Below are positions 1-8,480 of a stretch of DNA of 64,000 bases, in pieces. The DNA lies in assembly GCA_963667535.2 (NCBI GenBank), contig CAXXDU010000002.1, positions 3,224,001 to 3,288,000 of the forward strand, written 5' to 3'. The position numbers and the translations under genes are program-made. Numbering within the stretch: the first letter of the stretch is position 1; each line of letters begins with the position of its first letter. The notes under the pieces are model-generated. The model saw only the letters and a list, made by a program, of their open reading frames with translations, made no database searches and was not told the DNA's origin. This stretch comes from UBA5614 sp963667535 (GTDB taxonomy: Bacteria; Cloacimonadota; Cloacimonadia; Cloacimonadales; Cloacimonadaceae).

Positions 1-617
1 AATCAGCTTCCAGACGGCTTATCGCAGAATTGATGGTTTTATATAATAGTAAAATGGCAAACTATGCCAAATTGAATAAACTGCCTTTCTTCTATAGGTA
101 TCTGGAAGAACAACTTCCGGCAATGGATGAAACAGAATTTGCGGATAAACAGGCTTTTCCTTCCTCAATATTGAGTGTGCGACCATTACCACATCAGGCA
201 ATGGGATTGGATGTTTATGCACAGATGACTTCGCCCTTGAGAAGATATGCCGACCTGGTGAATCAACGGCAGTTGATATCATCCCTCAAAAAAGAACATG
301 CGTTATATCAAACAGGGGATTTGGAAACACTGATACCACTTCTGATGCAAACACGTCAGGCAATCAGATTGGTTACTACCCAGTCAGAACAATTCAGGCA
401 ACTCAATATAGTCAAAGCTAACTGCGAAAATACTCCGGTTGAGGCTGTTATTCTAAGGCTGCGGAGAAATAATCACTCCCTTTTGCATCTTCCTGCTTAT
501 AACTGCAGGATTCAGACTTACATCAGGGGTTCCTTTACAAAGGGCAACAGAATATCAGTTTTTATCCGTGAGCTAAACCCTGAAACGGGTTTAGCAAGAG
601 TTGATATCTGTGATTAA
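1..617 (+). CDS. RNase II/R-family exoribonuclease, C-terminal part (5' end outside window)
   Basis: The reading frame is open from base 3 to the stop at 617, so the start lies upstream. The visible ~204 residues match the end of an RNB catalytic domain: an 'RRLIAELMVLYNSKMA' helix, then 'YAQMTSPLRRYADLVNQRQL', the conserved arginine-rich stretch near the RNB active site. About 100 further residues could fold as an S1/OB-like RNA-binding tail ('GNRISVFIRELNPETGLARV'). The family degrades RNA 3'-to-5' in the cytoplasm. An internal ATG at 30 is not the real start because conserved RNB sequence precedes it. The tail is short for RNase R, so this may be an RNase II-like or divergent RNB protein. 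It converges on hisS with only 22 bp between the stops. Confidence 0.85.
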   Translation, partial: SASRRLIAELMVLYNSKMANYAKLNKLPFFYRYLEEQLPAMDETEFADKQAFPSSILSVRPLPHQAMGLDVYAQMTSPLRRYADLVNQRQLISSLKKEHALYQTGDLETLIPLLMQTRQAIRLVTTQSEQFRQLNIVKANCENTPVEAVILRLRRNNHSLLHLPAYNCRIQTYIRGSFTKGNRISVFIRELNPETGLARVDICD

Positions 618-639
618 ACTAAAACAAGCTATAGTTTCT

Positions 640-1902
640 TTACTCCAAACCTTGTAACAATAGATAAGCTACATCTTTTATACTACAGGATTTCTGTTCT
701 CCGTGCCGCAAATCCTTAACTGTAACAATTTCCTGAGTTATCTCATCATCACCGATTATCAGAGCATAACGAGCCTGTGAATTGTCTGCCGCCTTAAGTT
801 GTGCTTTAAAAGAGTCCTTCTCCGGATCATGAGCAATGGCAAATCCTGCTTGTCTCCAATCCTTCAATAGCTTGATTCCTAATTCTTTGGCTTGCTCTCC
901 TGCCAGTACCAGATATGCAATAGGCGTTGGTCTTTCTCCCAGGCTAATCTTTTCCTGATCCAATGACAAAAGCAGCCTTTCAAAACCACCAGCGATACCC
1001 ACTGCTGGTATATCTTTTCCACCGACCTGACTTATTAAGCCATCATAACGCCCGCCACCACTTATGGCATTCTGAGCCCCGAGTGACATATTCAGAAATT
1101 CAAAAGCTGTATGAGTATAGTAGTCTAATCCTCTTACAATACGTGGATTAATCTGATATGAGATATCCATCATTTTGAGGTAATTCTGCACCTGGGAAAA
1201 GTGCTCTTTGCAATCGTTGTCTAAGTACTCAGTGAGTAATGGGGCTTTTACAGCAAGTGATTTACAATGTGGTACCTTGCAGTCTAGTAATCTTCTGGGT
1301 TTTGTCTGAAGTCTGTTTTGACAATCAGGACATAGTTCATCTTTATACTGATCAAAGTACTTACTGAGTGCTTGATCATATTCTTTACTGCACTCCGGAC
1401 AACCCACACTGTTTATCTCCAGAATGATATCCTTCAATCCCAGTTTAGTGAGAAATGTGCTTTGCATAGCTATAATTTCTGCATCAAAATAAGGGTGATG
1501 GCTACCAATGCACTCTGCCCCGTATTGATAAAATTGTCGATATCTGCCTGCCTGGGGACGGTCGTACCGAAACATGGGTCCAATATAGAAGAGCCTTGTA
1601 ATCCTTGACTGAGCATCAAGATGATTTTCCACATAACTTCTGACTACAGGAGCAGTACCCTCAGGTCTCAAAGCAAGCCAACGCTCTTTCTTGTCCTGAA
1701 AACGGTACATTTCTTTTTGTACTATATCTGAGTTTTCACCCGAACTGCGTTCAAACAATTCCACCTGCTCAAAGATAGGTGTTACAATCTCTTCATAACC
1801 ATAAGCACAAGCTACTTCTCGGTATGCATTAATGACCACTTGCCAACGCCAAGTGTCCGACGGTAAAATGTCAAATGTCCCACGGGGAATTTTATATTGC
1901 AT
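640..1902 (-). CDS. hisS: Histidyl-tRNA synthetase
   Basis: Class II aminoacyl-tRNA synthetase that charges tRNA-His with histidine in the cytoplasm. The 420 residues equal the usual bacterial HisRS length. Seen in the sequence: N-terminal 'PRGTFDILP', motif 2 with 'LRPEGTAPVVRSYVENH', the histidine-specific stretch 'RGLDYYTHTAFEF', 'GGGRYDGL' and motif 3 'AVGIAGGFERLLL', followed by a C-terminal anticodon-binding domain of about 90 residues. A CxxC-type cysteine cluster ('CPECSKEYD', 'CPDCQNRL', 'CKVPHCKS') around residues 168-215 could bind zinc, as in some HisRS subgroups. The ATG at 1902 is preceded by AGAGG at suitable spacing. The gene lies just downstream of the terminator of the surface-protein cassette, so it probably has its own promoter in 1903-1962. 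Confidence 0.97.
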   Translation of the reverse strand: MQYKIPRGTFDILPSDTWRWQVVINAYREVACAYGYEEIVTPIFEQVELFERSSGENSDIVQKEMYRFQDKKERWLALRPEGTAPVVRSYVENHLDAQSRITRLFYIGPMFRYDRPQAGRYRQFYQYGAECIGSHHPYFDAEIIAMQSTFLTKLGLKDIILEINSVGCPECSKEYDQALSKYFDQYKDELCPDCQNRLQTKPRRLLDCKVPHCKSLAVKAPLLTEYLDNDCKEHFSQVQNYLKMMDISYQINPRIVRGLDYYTHTAFEFLNMSLGAQNAISGGGRYDGLISQVGGKDIPAVGIAGGFERLLLSLDQEKISLGERPTPIAYLVLAGEQAKELGIKLLKDWRQAGFAIAHDPEKDSFKAQLKAADNSQARYALIIGDDEITQEIVTVKDLRHGEQKSCSIKDVAYLLLQGLE

Positions 1903-1962
1903 ATCATTACCTCTGTATCAATCTGCTTTGCCTGTCATATTTAGTCAAGGTTGATTTGTTGT

Positions 1963-1994
1963 AAAAAAAAGCCCCGCTAGCAAGCGGGGCTTTT
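1963..1994 (-). terminator. Intrinsic terminator of cassette A
   Basis: An 8-bp GC-rich stem (GCCCCGCT at 1971-1978, AGCGGGGC at 1983-1990) with a 4-nt loop. On the minus strand it is followed by eight T (the A run at 1963-1970). It starts about 20 bp after the stop of the sorting-domain protein at 2016. On the plus strand there are four T, so weaker bidirectional use is possible. Confidence 0.9.
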
Positions 1995-2015
1995 ATATTG
2001 AATGAGACTATCTTC

Positions 2016-4241
2016 TTAGTTAACGATTACTAATTTCTTAGTAGTGTTTTTAGAAGGTGTGCTCAGTTTGTAGAAATAGATACCGCTGGCGCAACCATTG
2101 GCATTCCAGGTAAGCTTGTTATGACCTTGATTTACATTGAAAGTCTTCACTGCTTGGCCAAGAATGTTATATACAGTTACTGTTCCTTTCTCACCGGCTT
2201 TGATGTTAACATCAATACTGGTGGAAGAACCCATACGGAAAGGATTAGGATAAGCGCCGCTCATCACGGAAATTTCAGGAAGCTCAGTTACAGGCTGACC
2301 TGTTACTGTTGCACTGATTGGTCCATGAAGATTGGTTCCGCCACCCATATCTACGTTCTCTAACCAATAATAATAAGTGTGGTTAGTTTCAAGTAATTCT
2401 GAATCTGTCATAGTATATGACTGCTGTGAAGAGGTATTGGTAGCAGGAATTACTACTGGAGTCAGAAGACGTGAATTTGAGAATTCGCTGTTGTCAGAAC
2501 GATATACATTATATCCCATAACTGCTGTTTCTGATTCAGTTACCCAAGTCAGGCTTACAAAGTACTGAGATGTAAGTGTAGCTGTGAATGATGAAAGCTC
2601 TACAGGTAGTGGATCATCACCTTCAGCTAAGACAATAATAATATCATCCTTGGCATCAAAATCAACATTTAAGAATACTAATTGGCCTGTTCCGCTTAAT
2701 ACAACAAGAGGTAAGATATGAGGAAGGTCAGCAAAATGCCATGCTCCACCATAAAAAATCATACCCCACCATGTGCCGGGTCCAACTGTCATAGTCAAAT
2801 CTCCGACACCAGTACCGTTATAGCTGAGAATGATAGGATTTGTTACATTATCAAGATTGTGAAGAACTAATAATGCAGGATTGTCAGGAGCAATGACAGG
2901 ACCATTAAATAAGTCAACTGTAGTTCCAACTGTAGCGCCACCTGCAGCAGGTCCGCCACCAACTTCACCTGAGCCACCGGCTGGTATGTCTGGAACAACT
3001 GGAGGAATATAAGGTGTTACTTCAAATGTCCATATTTCGTTACCGACTGCATCGCCTTTTGAGTTGCTGGCAATGGCACGAACAGTAACAGCGTTCCCAT
3101 TAGTTACTTTTTTTGTACCTGGATCAGTTATATATGGTACGACTTTCCAGAAGTAGGGTCCTACTACACCAATTGATGCCTGGTAAGAAAGACCAATCTG
3201 GTCACTAACCATATCAGTAGGATTTGCAGCTGTTCCAAAATATACTTTGTATCCCGTGGGAGCATCCCCTGCACCTGGTACCCAGGTAAGATCTACTGCT
3301 AAAGGCCAGAATTCGTGTGCTTCAATAGAAGAATGATTTGCAGGTGTCAAATATGTTGCAGGACCTGGAATTTTTTCATCTCTGGTAGTAAAAGACCAAT
3401 TCAAAGGAGCAGATGGTCCGGCTCCATTTTTGGCTATTACTCTGCACAGATAAGTTGTATTCTTTAGCACTGCACCGGCTAACCAGCTTGTTCCTACTGT
3501 AACATTAGCATTAGGAACACCTGGCAGGGTTGTACCAAAATAGACATCATAAGAAGTTGGAGCGGAATGTCCGGCGTCTTCAACAGATGCTGTCCAGCTC
3601 AATGTAACAGGATTGGCATAACCAAGACTAAGGGAATTAGGTAATCCAAGAGTAGCAGGATTTGGAGCAGTTTCTGTTGGAGGATTTATTTCAGTCCAGT
3701 CAGACCAACCATAATCAGGAGCAACTGCAGGACGCTGTGCTATGTAGTTAAGTGTTGTAGCACCAGTAGGTAATGTATACAGTGCAGTGGCCTGGATATA
3801 CTTTGTAGCGGTAGCGATAGAGTTTGAATTAAATATTCTTAAATATACTTTATCGCCTTGCCAGGTATTACCGGTAACTCCGTCATCGTAAACACGAACA
3901 GTACTTGTCAACCATGTACTGGCATTAGCAAACACTATCTTCTGTGTTGATGTACCATTATAAAACGCAGTTACAAAATCATCACCAGTTGGTAAGCCAT
4001 CTGTGCCTAATGGATCAATTACACCATTGGGACTTGTGTAAAACTGCATAACCCATCTGTCTGCCAGTGGGGGTTGTGCACCTGTCCCATAAGTAGGGCT
4101 CTCAAGCAAGATTTTGGCTCTGGTTAATGTTACCATTGGTCCTGTTTGAACTTCTCTAACCGTAAGGTTTATAAACGCTGCAAACATGTTACCAATCATG
4201 ATTAGCATAAAAAGAATAAGGAGTAGTTTAGTTGTTTTCAT
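2016..4241 (-). CDS. Secreted Fn3-type surface protein with type A sorting domain (cassette A large gene)
   Basis: 741 residues. Signal peptide at about 1-22, then a ~180-residue N-terminal domain nearly identical to that of the protein at 5388-7568. Two Fn3-like modules follow (about 195-290 and 292-410), a Gly-rich linker near 425-440 ('GGSGEVGGGPAAGG'), a small beta domain, a further Fn3-like unit starting 'LPVELSSFTA' (about 543), and a C-terminal sorting domain from about 660 ('AYPNPFRMGSSTSI', 'VYNILGQAVKTF', ending 'KKLVIVN'). Proteins with this tail are normally exported by the Sec system and then carried across the outer membrane by the type IX system. It lies 20 bp downstream of the small repeat protein at 4262 and is closed by a terminator, so the two form an operon. 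Binding partner unknown. Confidence 0.85.
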   Translation of the reverse strand: MKTTKLLLILFMLIMIGNMFAAFINLTVREVQTGPMVTLTRAKILLESPTYGTGAQPPLADRWVMQFYTSPNGVIDPLGTDGLPTGDDFVTAFYNGTSTQKIVFANASTWLTSTVRVYDDGVTGNTWQGDKVYLRIFNSNSIATATKYIQATALYTLPTGATTLNYIAQRPAVAPDYGWSDWTEINPPTETAPNPATLGLPNSLSLGYANPVTLSWTASVEDAGHSAPTSYDVYFGTTLPGVPNANVTVGTSWLAGAVLKNTTYLCRVIAKNGAGPSAPLNWSFTTRDEKIPGPATYLTPANHSSIEAHEFWPLAVDLTWVPGAGDAPTGYKVYFGTAANPTDMVSDQIGLSYQASIGVVGPYFWKVVPYITDPGTKKVTNGNAVTVRAIASNSKGDAVGNEIWTFEVTPYIPPVVPDIPAGGSGEVGGGPAAGGATVGTTVDLFNGPVIAPDNPALLVLHNLDNVTNPIILSYNGTGVGDLTMTVGPGTWWGMIFYGGAWHFADLPHILPLVVLSGTGQLVFLNVDFDAKDDIIIVLAEGDDPLPVELSSFTATLTSQYFVSLTWVTESETAVMGYNVYRSDNSEFSNSRLLTPVVIPATNTSSQQSYTMTDSELLETNHTYYYWLENVDMGGGTNLHGPISATVTGQPVTELPEISVMSGAYPNPFRMGSSTSIDVNIKAGEKGTVTVYNILGQAVKTFNVNQGHNKLTWNANGCASGIYFYKLSTPSKNTTKKLVIVN

Positions 4242-4902
4242 TATTCGACCTCTCTATTTTGTTATTTTGAACGTTCAACATTCGGTTTGATCTTACCACT
4301 TTGGACTGTTGCATTACGTGCAGCAGGATAGCTCCAATCAAAACTCGTATCCGATGTACTATTATACCAATAAGCGTGGGAAGGTATTATATCAGTCAAT
4401 TCTCCTACCCAGCCACCATCTGTCAAATACATAGCATTAGCTCCATTCGGGTCGCTTATGTCTATGATCATGTCAAAATCTAAAGCACCTGGTATTACCA
4501 AACTGCTTAACGCTACCGGTGCGGCTTCATTCAATCCAAAAGCTGCCCAGTTTCCCTCGTCTGTTCCGGATACATGTACTGAAACAGGCTGTGGATCTAC
4601 TGTACCTAAAAGATAATATGTCGCAGCAGGATTACCCCAGTCTCTGTTTATCCAATAGCTATGACCATAAGACAATTCTGCTAAGCCGCCAACCCAGCCT
4701 CCATCTGTAAGGTACATAGCATTGGGACCTTCAGGGTCTGTCATGTCTATTAACATGTCTAAGTCCCCAAACTGAGTTCCCAATACTGCATTAGGTGACA
4801 AATCGGTATAGCCGAAAGGCAATACAAATGCTTCCCAACCACCATTGTCTATTGTTTTCTTGAAATATCCAACCGTAGCCGAAGGACTTGACTCAACTGC
4901 TA
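3695..4902. repeat. Segmental duplication, copy A (1,208 bp)
   Basis: Nearly identical to 7022-8229 with no net length difference. The block runs from just after the signal-peptide codons of the small gene to about codon 182 of the large gene. Outside it the cassettes diverge abruptly on both sides. Confidence 0.9.
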
Positions 4903-4954
4903 GTAGCATGCTCAAAGAAAAAAGCAGCAACAACAAAAATAAACTTCTTTTCAT
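4262..4954 (-). CDS. Small secreted two-repeat protein (cassette A)
   Basis: 230 residues with a signal peptide (about 1-20). The mature part contains two copies of a ~95-residue unit, each holding an Asp-rich stretch ('DLDMLIDMTDPEG' / 'DFDMIIDISDPNG') followed by the shared 'NAMYLTDGGWVG' and a Tyr/Trp-rich end ('GHSYWINRDWG' / 'SHAYWYNSTSD'). There is no sorting domain, so it may be periplasmic or depend on its neighbour. It is first in a two-gene operon, with GGAGG before the ATG. The copy at 7580-8281 is nearly identical except for the signal peptide and the last few residues. Family not recognised; the acidic repeats could bind calcium, but that is a guess. Confidence 0.75.
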   Translation of the reverse strand: MKRSLFLLLLLFSLSMLLAVESSPSATVGYFKKTIDNGGWEAFVLPFGYTDLSPNAVLGTQFGDLDMLIDMTDPEGPNAMYLTDGGWVGGLAELSYGHSYWINRDWGNPAATYYLLGTVDPQPVSVHVSGTDEGNWAAFGLNEAAPVALSSLVIPGALDFDMIIDISDPNGANAMYLTDGGWVGELTDIIPSHAYWYNSTSDTSFDWSYPAARNATVQSGKIKPNVERSK

Positions 4955-5387
4955 AATATTTCCTCCATATTATGTAAAATCCCTTTTTCACTTTCGATGA
5001 TAAATCTAAGCGACTTATCAAGAAAAGCAACCAATACATTGAAACCAAAAAAAATAACCTGCATTACCAAAACACTGTAGCAATGCGACTTTACTTTGAA
5101 AACCAATAGCTTTATATATATACACTTCTATAAATGCCTAAAAGTTATTTTGACTCTGTAACCTTTATATTCTCTTTAAAATTCCTGTCAAATGATTTCT
5201 TCAATTATTTTTAAATTTTACCCCCTCCCAATTTTCTCATCTGAATAAATTAATCTAGACCCGTTTTTTTTCATCATCAGGCAATCTGGCTAATCGCATT
5301 CAGTGGCATGTTTACATAAATTGATTGTATAAAAAAAGCCCCGTTATAAGAACGGGGCATGATAAATATGGCGAGTTTTATGTATTC
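4955..5387. other. Intergenic region between the two cassettes
   Basis: No credible gene. It must hold the minus-strand promoter of cassette A near 4955-5200 (AT-rich, no convincing -35/-10 pair found) and the terminator of cassette B at 5331-5358. The ribosome-binding context beside 4955 (GGAGGAA before the ATG) matches the one in front of cassette B. Confidence 0.6.
5331..5358 (-). terminator. Intrinsic terminator of cassette B
   Basis: 8-bp stem GCCCCGTT (5338-5345) / AACGGGGC (5351-5358) with a 5-nt loop. On the minus strand seven T follow (A run at 5331-5337). It sits about 30 bp after the stop at 5388 and closely resembles the cassette A terminator at 1963. Confidence 0.9.
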
Positions 5388-7568
5388 TTACTTCACCAAT
5401 ATAATTTTCTTGCTGGCAGTATATTTACCTGAGTTCATCCGGTAATAATAAATGCCTGAGCTGATTGATTTGCCATTATTATCTTTGCCATCCCAGGGAA
5501 TCTGGTAATAGCCGGCTTTGTCATGATTATGATTGTAAGTCCACACAACCTGCCCTTTAACATTATAGACGTCTATTCTAACTTCACCAGGAGTTTTAAG
5601 AGTGTAAGGAATAGTAGTCATTGGATTAAAGGGATTCGGATAAGCGTTTAGTAATTCGGTTACTGTTGGTATTACAGGCGGGATTTCAGGTCCTCCGTTG
5701 TTGCTGATAAGCACATTCACAGGTCCGAAGAAATAGGAAGTACCATCCAAATCAACACTTTGTAACCAGTAATAATAAGTTGAATTATTTGCAACATCCT
5801 CATCTCGGAAGTTGTAGGTTATCTGAGTTCCAGCAGAACTGCCTGAGGAAAGGAAATCGCGGTTGATTTGTGTAGCAGAGGATAAATCTTCACTTTCATT
5901 TCTCAGAACATTATATCCAAGATGGTTGGTTTCAGATTGCACTACCCATGTTAACTGAACAAAGAATCCAACAGAATAAACTGCTGTAAATGAGCTCAAT
6001 TCAACTGGTAGTGTCGGATCTCCACCTTTGTTTATTACTATAGGAACATCACCCTTTGCTCCGAAAGGAATATTAGTAAATTGGACTACAGTTGGTCCGT
6101 TTGCCGGGCTTGGGGTTCCTGAATGCCATTCACCATTATAATATGCAGATACAAACCATCTTCCTACAGGAACAGACACTTCCATTGAAGTAGATCCTGA
6201 AGCGTGTAGGTTCATTGCAAAACCACTGGTTATATATTCGAAACCGATCATATCCGGTACACTAGCCAATGGGATGATTGTGTATATGATAACCGGGGTT
6301 GTAGGCACGATATCTGTAGAAGGGGTATCGAATACAAAATTCCCCATGGTACCACCACCATCCGGGTCGATTACTTCAGAAATTCCGGGAGAAATATTAT
6401 TGGGATTTTCAGTTGTGAAAGCCCAAGTTACTATGTCACCGGAATCGCCTTTAATATCTTTTGTAGAAGCCATGACACTTTTTGATATAACTTCTGTGTC
6501 CTGTGCTTTCGAACTATTAGTTGGCACTACTTTCCAGCTATATGTAGTGCTGTAGCCTAATAAAGGTATCGGGAATGAATAGTGTGATGTTCCGATAGCG
6601 TATGGTACGATTGCCGGAGCGACAGCTGTTGAAGGAAAATAAACCTTGAACTCACTCGGCAAGGAATAGCCGGAACCAGCAATATAATCCCATTCTATGA
6701 ACCCAACAGTAACGGGTACATTAAGATCTCCGTTACCGGGTACCGGAATTGTTGCCGGATTGGGAGCGAGCTTGGTCATTACGAAATTTACTCCGGGGAT
6801 ATCATCCTGGACATTATTATAACTACGTGAAGAAGGAACAAAACTATAACCAGATTTGCTAGGAGTTACAGTAATATTAGCTCCGCGTGGTACTGAGAAG
6901 TTAAATGTCCCTGAAGCAATAGTTGTGTAATTCGTTTGACCGGTACACGCAACTGTTACACCGCTTACTGATAAACCGCTTGAAATAGTACCGCTTACTA
7001 AGGGTGTTTCATCTTTTTGTATCCAGTCAGACCAGCCATAATCAGGAGCAACTGCAGGACGCTGAGCTATGTAGTTAAGTGTTGTAGCACCAGTAGGTAA
7101 TGTATACAGTGCAGTACTCTGGATATACTTTGTAGCGGTAGCAATAGAGTTTGAATTAAATATTCTCAAATATACTTTATCGCCTTGCCAGGTATTACCG
7201 GTAACTCCGTCATCGTAAACACGAATTGTACTTGTCAACCATGTACTGGCATTAGCAAACACCAGCTTCTGAGTTGAAGTGCCATTATAAAACGCGGTTA
7301 CAAAATCATCACCAGTTGGTAAGCCATCTGTGCCTAATGGATCAATTACACCATTGGGACTTGTGTAATACTGAATAACCCATCTGTCTGCCAGTGGGGG
7401 TTGTGTACCTGTCCCATAAGTAGGGCTCTCAAGCAAGATTTTGGCTCTGGTTAATGTTACCATTGGTCCTGTTTGAACTTCTCTAACCGTAAGGTTTATA
7501 AACGCTGCAAACATGTTACCAATCATGATTAGCATAAAAAGAATAAGGAGTAATTTAGTGGTCTTCAT
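5388..7568 (-). CDS. Secreted surface protein with type A sorting domain (cassette B large gene)
   Basis: 726 residues. Signal peptide and N-terminal ~180 residues nearly identical to the protein at 2016-4241; after 'YGWSDW' the sequence changes completely. Here a carboxypeptidase-regulatory-like beta domain (about 188-255, 'VSGVTVACTG', 'SKSGYSFVPSSRSY') and an Fn3-like module (about 265-390) follow. The C-terminal half again has a 'LPVELSSFTAVYS' Fn3-like unit (from about 519) and a sorting domain from about 644 ('NAYPNPFNPMTTIPYTL', 'SGIYYYRMNSGKYTASKK', ending 'IILVK'). Predicted to be surface-bound or released through type IX secretion. Only 11 bp separate it from the upstream small gene. 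Confidence 0.85.
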   Translation of the reverse strand: MKTTKLLLILFMLIMIGNMFAAFINLTVREVQTGPMVTLTRAKILLESPTYGTGTQPPLADRWVIQYYTSPNGVIDPLGTDGLPTGDDFVTAFYNGTSTQKLVFANASTWLTSTIRVYDDGVTGNTWQGDKVYLRIFNSNSIATATKYIQSTALYTLPTGATTLNYIAQRPAVAPDYGWSDWIQKDETPLVSGTISSGLSVSGVTVACTGQTNYTTIASGTFNFSVPRGANITVTPSKSGYSFVPSSRSYNNVQDDIPGVNFVMTKLAPNPATIPVPGNGDLNVPVTVGFIEWDYIAGSGYSLPSEFKVYFPSTAVAPAIVPYAIGTSHYSFPIPLLGYSTTYSWKVVPTNSSKAQDTEVISKSVMASTKDIKGDSGDIVTWAFTTENPNNISPGISEVIDPDGGGTMGNFVFDTPSTDIVPTTPVIIYTIIPLASVPDMIGFEYITSGFAMNLHASGSTSMEVSVPVGRWFVSAYYNGEWHSGTPSPANGPTVVQFTNIPFGAKGDVPIVINKGGDPTLPVELSSFTAVYSVGFFVQLTWVVQSETNHLGYNVLRNESEDLSSATQINRDFLSSGSSAGTQITYNFRDEDVANNSTYYYWLQSVDLDGTSYFFGPVNVLISNNGGPEIPPVIPTVTELLNAYPNPFNPMTTIPYTLKTPGEVRIDVYNVKGQVVWTYNHNHDKAGYYQIPWDGKDNNGKSISSGIYYYRMNSGKYTASKKIILVK

Positions 7569-8229
7569 AATTTGACCTCCTATTTAGTTAATTTTGAACG
7601 TTCAACATTCGGTTTGATCTTACCACTTTGGACTGTTGCATTACGTGCAGCCGGATAGCTCCAATCAAAACTCGTATCCGATGTACTATTATACCAATAA
7701 GCGTGGGAAGGTATTATATCAGTCAATTCTCCTACCCAGCCACCATCTGTCAAATACATAGCATTAGCTCCATTCGGGTCGCTTATGTCTATGATCATGT
7801 CAAAATCTAAAGCACCTGGTATTACCAAACTGCTTAACGCTACCGGTGCGGCTTCATTCAATCCAAAAGCTGCCCAGTTTCCCTCGTCTGTTCCGGATAC
7901 ATGTACTGAAACAGGCTGTGGATCTACTGTACCTAAAAGATAATATGTCGCAGCAGGATTACCCCAGTCTCTGTTTATCCAATAGCTATGACCATAAGAC
8001 AATTCTGCTAAGCCGCCAACCCAGCCACCATCTGTAAGGTACATTGCATTGGGACCTTCAGGGTCAGTCATGTCTATTAGCATGTCTAAGTCCCCAAACT
8101 GAGTTCCCAATACTGCATTAGGTGATAAATCGGTATAGCCGAAAGGCAATACAAATGCTTCCCAACCACCATTGTCTATTGTTTTCTTGAAATATCCAAC
8201 CGTAGCCGAAGGACTTGACTCAACTGCTA
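7022..8229. repeat. Segmental duplication, copy B (1,208 bp)
   Basis: Partner of 3695-4902. A few substitutions are visible (for example in the large-gene start region and the intercistronic spacer), but length is conserved even where the small-gene stop moved by three codons: spacer 20 bp in copy A, 11 bp plus 9 coding bases in copy B. Confidence 0.9.
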
Positions 8230-8281
8230 CTAAAATACTGATAGAGACAACTAATAGCAGCACACATAAAAATATTTTCAT
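7580..8281 (-). CDS. Small secreted two-repeat protein (cassette B)
   Basis: 233 residues; the near-identical copy of the protein at 4262-4954. The mature region is virtually the same, with the doubled 'NAMYLTDGGWVG' units, but the signal peptide differs ('MKIFLCVLLLVVSISIL' against 'MKRSLFLLLLLFSLSML') and the C-terminus has three extra residues (LTK). The ATG at 8281 is preceded by GGAGG. It is the first gene of a two-gene operon. Function unknown. Confidence 0.75.
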   Translation of the reverse strand: MKIFLCVLLLVVSISILVAVESSPSATVGYFKKTIDNGGWEAFVLPFGYTDLSPNAVLGTQFGDLDMLIDMTDPEGPNAMYLTDGGWVGGLAELSYGHSYWINRDWGNPAATYYLLGTVDPQPVSVHVSGTDEGNWAAFGLNEAAPVALSSLVIPGALDFDMIIDISDPNGANAMYLTDGGWVGELTDIIPSHAYWYNSTSDTSFDWSYPAARNATVQSGKIKPNVERSKLTK

Positions 8282-8441
8282 AATACTTCCTCCATATTAT
8301 GCATTGTATTTCACATTATTCTTATAATCTATTTTAATATTATGCAAAAGCAATTCCAAATTCCGGATTATTAGTAATTGAAGCTCGAATATATTCGTCA
8401 TACTCTTTATTCCTTTTTTTGTTATCACCTTTCATAAACAT

Positions 8442-8471
8442 GCTTCCACGCAGTTTTCACTGCGTGGAAGC
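8442..8471 (-). terminator. Strong hairpin after the giant gene
   Basis: A perfect 12-bp stem (GCTTCCACGCAG at 8442-8453, CTGCGTGGAAGC at 8460-8471) with a 6-nt loop, 9 bp past the stop of the giant gene. No clear T run follows on the minus strand, so it may be a factor-assisted terminator or an mRNA 3'-end stabiliser. The following 160 bp up to 8282 carry the start region of cassette B. Confidence 0.6.
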
Positions 8472-8480
8472 TAATTCTAA

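Noticed and set aside
8282..8480. Detached sorting domain after the giant gene through a frameshift
   Set aside because: No YPNPF-like tail is present in any minus-strand frame in the 200 bp after the stop.
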